NCBI GenBank assembly: GCA_030448225.1
Contig: JAUJNJ010000009.1
Span: 50,325 to 76,005, forward strand
Reading direction: 5' to 3'
DNA: 25,681 nt
From: Phycisphaerae bacterium
Lineage (GTDB): Bacteria; Planctomycetota; Phycisphaerae; Tepidisphaerales; Tepidisphaeraceae
The notes under the pieces are model-generated. The model saw only the letters and a program-made list of their open reading frames with translations, made no database searches and was not told where the DNA came from. This document shows, piece by piece, positions 24,115 to 25,681 of this stretch (positions are counted from its first letter, which is position 1; the number at the start of each line of letters is the position of its first letter). Both the position numbers and the translations under genes were made by a program.

Positions 24115-24728
24115 ACGCGATGCGACAAGACATTCGATCCGTCACCGTCTACTGCTCGTCCAGCACGGAGATCCCGCGCGTCTACTTCGACGCCGGGGCG
24201 GAGCTCGGGGCGGCCCTCGCCGGCGCCGGGTGGCGGCTGGTGTATGGCGGGAACCGGGTGGGGCTGATGGGCGTCGTGGCCGACGCGGTGCGGGCGGCGG
24301 GCGGGAAGGTGACGGGGGTCTGCCCGCAGTTGTTCCTCGACCAGAAGATGGGGGACGACTTTTGCGACGAGATGGTCGTGACGGCCGGCATGCGCGACCG
24401 CAAGGCGCTGCTCGAGGAGCGCGGCGACGCGTTCGTCGCCCTGCCGGGCGGGCTCGGCACGTTCGAGGAGGTGTTCGAGATCCTCGTCGGCCGGCTGCTC
24501 GGGTACCACGACAAGCCGATCGTGCTGCTGAACGTCGATGGGTACTACGACCCCCTGCTGGCGATGATCGAGCACGGCATCGAGCAGCGCTTCATCAAGC
24601 CCAAGGCCCGCGAGGCGTACTTCGTCGCCGACACGGTGGCCGCGGCGATGGCCCACCTGAAAGCGCCCCACCCCGCCGGGCCGGCCGCGTCGCCCGGTTC
24701 GCCGGCGGAGCCGTCGGCAGCGGAGTGA
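24111..24728 (+). CDS. LOG family protein (cytokinin riboside 5'-monophosphate phosphoribohydrolase, TIGR00730 type)
   Basis: 205 residues. LOG proteins cleave a nucleoside 5'-monophosphate to free base and ribose 5-phosphate; in bacteria the natural substrate is often uncertain (AMP-like). Diagnostic motifs: VTVYCSSSTEIPRVYFDAGA at the N-terminus, WRLVYGGNRVGLMGVVADAV, GMRDRKALLEERGDAFVA (93-110, with the catalytic Arg) and PGGLGTFEE (112-120). DKPIVLLNVDGYYDPLL and the following helix complete the Rossmann-like fold. The C-terminal ~25 residues are Pro/Ala-rich and extra to the family. It starts inside the stop of paralogue C (ATGA); an alternative ATG at 24120 would shorten it by three residues. 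The frame is intact. Confidence 0.93.
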   Translation: MNAMRQDIRSVTVYCSSSTEIPRVYFDAGAELGAALAGAGWRLVYGGNRVGLMGVVADAVRAAGGKVTGVCPQLFLDQKMGDDFCDEMVVTAGMRDRKALLEERGDAFVALPGGLGTFEEVFEILVGRLLGYHDKPIVLLNVDGYYDPLLAMIEHGIEQRFIKPKAREAYFVADTVAAAMAHLKAPHPAGPAASPGSPAEPSAAE

Positions 24729-24820
24729 GGGGGGCGGGTTCGACGCGTCGCTGCCCCGCACGGGTTCCGCTGCGACGGTCGACGGCGTCGTGCCGATGGT
24801 TGGAGAGAGCGGGTGGGGCA

Positions 24821-25146
24821 AATTCAAATGACCAAGCCCCAATGACCAACAAATGACCAAGTCCTAATGACCAATGGGATGCACGGCCGGTTGGTCTTCG
24901 CGGTGGCCTCGCCCCCGCCCGCGTTGTTGGAGGGTGGCGGTCAGCCGATTTAACTCTCGGGTCGTGCGCGGGGGCCGAAGTACAAGCGAGAACCCCTCAC
25001 CCTAACCCTCTCCCGCAGCATGCAGCGGAGAGGTGACCAGACGACCCCAGGACGAGCGGGCCGGGCCGATCGCGGCCGCTCTTCATTGGTCATTAGGGCA
25101 TTGGTCATTTGTTGGCCATTGAGGCTTGGTCATTGGCCATTCAAAG
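24821..25146. repeat. Inverted repeat element E (AATGACCAA arms)
   Basis: The left arm (24821-24878) is made of AATGACCAA words (CCCCAATGACCAACAAATGA, then CCAAGTCCTAATGACCAATG). The right arm (25083-25146) is its imperfect reverse complement over ~57 bp. The enclosed ~200 bp holds a GGGGAG-type core at 24990-25036 (GAACCCCTCACCCTAACCCT, then CTCCCGCAGCATGCAGCGGA GAGG). The spacer 24729-25221 has no other supported gene. Confidence 0.78.
24990..25036 (-). repeat. GGGGAG-type intergenic repeat, copy inside element E
   Basis: Reverse complement runs CACCTCTCCGCTGCATGCTG and then CGGGAGAGGGTTAGGGTGAG. It shares GGGAGAGG-GTTAGGGTGA with the copy at 541-580 but has a different loop (GCAGCATGCAGC palindrome instead of GTAC). 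Confidence 0.6.
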
Positions 25147-25183
25147 CTTCCTGACCCCCGCCGCTTCCCCGCCCGCGCCGGGG

Positions 25184-25189
25184 TACAAT
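25184..25189 (+). promoter_or_regulatory. TACAAT -10-like box before the TonB-like gene
   Basis: TACAAT lies 32 bases before the ATG at 25222. There is no convincing -35 hexamer at 16-18 bp. The same box occurs 36 bases before the kinase-like gene. Confidence 0.35.
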
Positions 25190-25221
25190 CCTCGACAGGA
25201 CGCTGCCGCGATTTCGACGCC

Positions 25222-25590
25222 ATGGGACGCAAGGTCAACAACCTCCTGCTCGCCGCCGCCGTCAGCGTGGGCGTGCACGCGCTGGCGGTGCCGGTGGCGT
25301 TCCGGCACCTCTACGTCGGCGGGTGGACGGTGGTCGAGCCGCGGCCGCCGCTGGAGATGACGATCGACTTCGGCGACGTCCCGGCCGATCCGCCGGCGGC
25401 GCCGGAGCAAAAAGCGCCAACGCCCGCGCCGGAGCGGAAGGAACTCGACATCGGCGACCCCGACGGCGAGGGGTACGCGAGCCACGCCGCCGCGGGGCGG
25501 CGCGAGCAGCGGGCGCGGCAGGCGAACGCCGACCAGGCGGCGCTGAGCCTCGACCCCCGCGGCGACGGCAGCGGCTGCGCGTCGGCGTAG
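25222..25590 (+). CDS. TonB-like membrane-anchored protein, ends at an amber codon
   Basis: 122 residues to the TAG. A single N-terminal anchor (NLLLAAAVSVGVHALAVPVA, about 7-26) is followed by the short strand PLEMTIDFGD and a Pro/Ala/Lys linker (PAAPEQKAPTPAPERKELDI), the layout of energy-transducer TonB N-termini. The segment GYASHAAAGRREQRARQANA then DQAALSLDPRGDG resembles, as I recall it, the 'ADQAxLSRDPxG' segment of planctomycete TonB-like proteins. After the TAG (25588-25590) the same frame continues QQSTVQSQGGRADLQPLTKS and QAAPPPAPPL to the window edge, with the same Pro/Gln-rich character, so the TAG looks like an internal stop rather than the natural end. A C-terminal TonB fold would lie outside the window. 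No ExbB/ExbD is visible. Confidence 0.68.
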   Translation: MGRKVNNLLLAAAVSVGVHALAVPVAFRHLYVGGWTVVEPRPPLEMTIDFGDVPADPPAAPEQKAPTPAPERKELDIGDPDGEGYASHAAAGRREQRARQANADQAALSLDPRGDGSGCASA

Positions 25591-25681
25591 CAGCAGTCGA
25601 CAGTGCAGTCGCAGGGCGGCAGAGCCGACCTGCAGCCGCTCACCAAGTCACAGGCGGCGCCGCCGCCCGCCCCGCCCCTCC

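Noticed and set aside
24821..25146. Insertion sequence or MITE with terminal inverted repeats
   Set aside because: Arms are internally repetitive, no target-site duplication was seen, and no transposase-like frame exists; kept as an unclassified palindromic element.

Overview
The window is GC-rich (roughly 70% by eye) with coding on both strands, few Shine-Dalgarno sites, short AT-poor promoters and long palindromic spacers. Gene content (planctomycete-style secreted proteins, a UVR-motif protein, a TonB-like stub, a short protein with a conserved WVVPAVAAELWG start) suggests a Planctomycetota bacterium, probably Phycisphaerae-like. This is inference from family resemblance, not a search. No tRNA, rRNA, CRISPR array, transposase or phage gene was seen.

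Left part (1-5600, minus strand): respiratory complex I genes in the order nuoH-nuoJ-nuoK-nuoL-nuoM, with nuoM cut by the window edge. nuoI is absent between H and J. Two ~300-360 bp palindromic repeat spacers sit inside this otherwise compact cluster. nuoH and nuoJ carry many small indels although their conserved protein sequence can be followed across frames.

Middle (5600-14300): a bifunctional nuclease (DUF151) gene with a good promoter; glnB (PII, one frameshift) behind a palindrome and a sigma-54-like site; a Fic-fold protein whose catalytic motif is degenerate; a small hypothetical; a YidR-like beta-propeller followed 33 bp later by a secreted sialidase-like propeller; and, convergent to these, a ~900-residue secreted glycosidase-like protein.

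Right part (14300-25681): yajQ, a small planctomycete-type protein, ppk2 and ygfZ (minus, adjacent), a UVR-motif protein, and an archaeal-adenylate-kinase-like / deoxyribosyltransferase-like fusion. The last 57 bp of that fusion gene are repeated 414 bp downstream. Between the copies lie a complete antitoxin gene and a 23-codon C-terminal scrap of a PIN (VapC-type) toxin, so this looks like a toxin-antitoxin module captured at a gene's 3' end and then gutted. A DUF3592-like membrane protein, three tandem paralogous membrane proteins (the first decayed), a LOG-family phosphoribohydrolase and a TonB-like gene with an internal amber codon follow.

Five of the spacers hold large inverted repeats whose arms are made of short degenerate tandem words, a different word in each spacer, and several enclose a shared CCTCTCCC...GGGAGAGG core. 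The clustered frameshifts in genes that should be essential (nuoH, nuoJ, glnB) suggest that part of the sequence has uncorrected indels, so 'broken' calls here need care.
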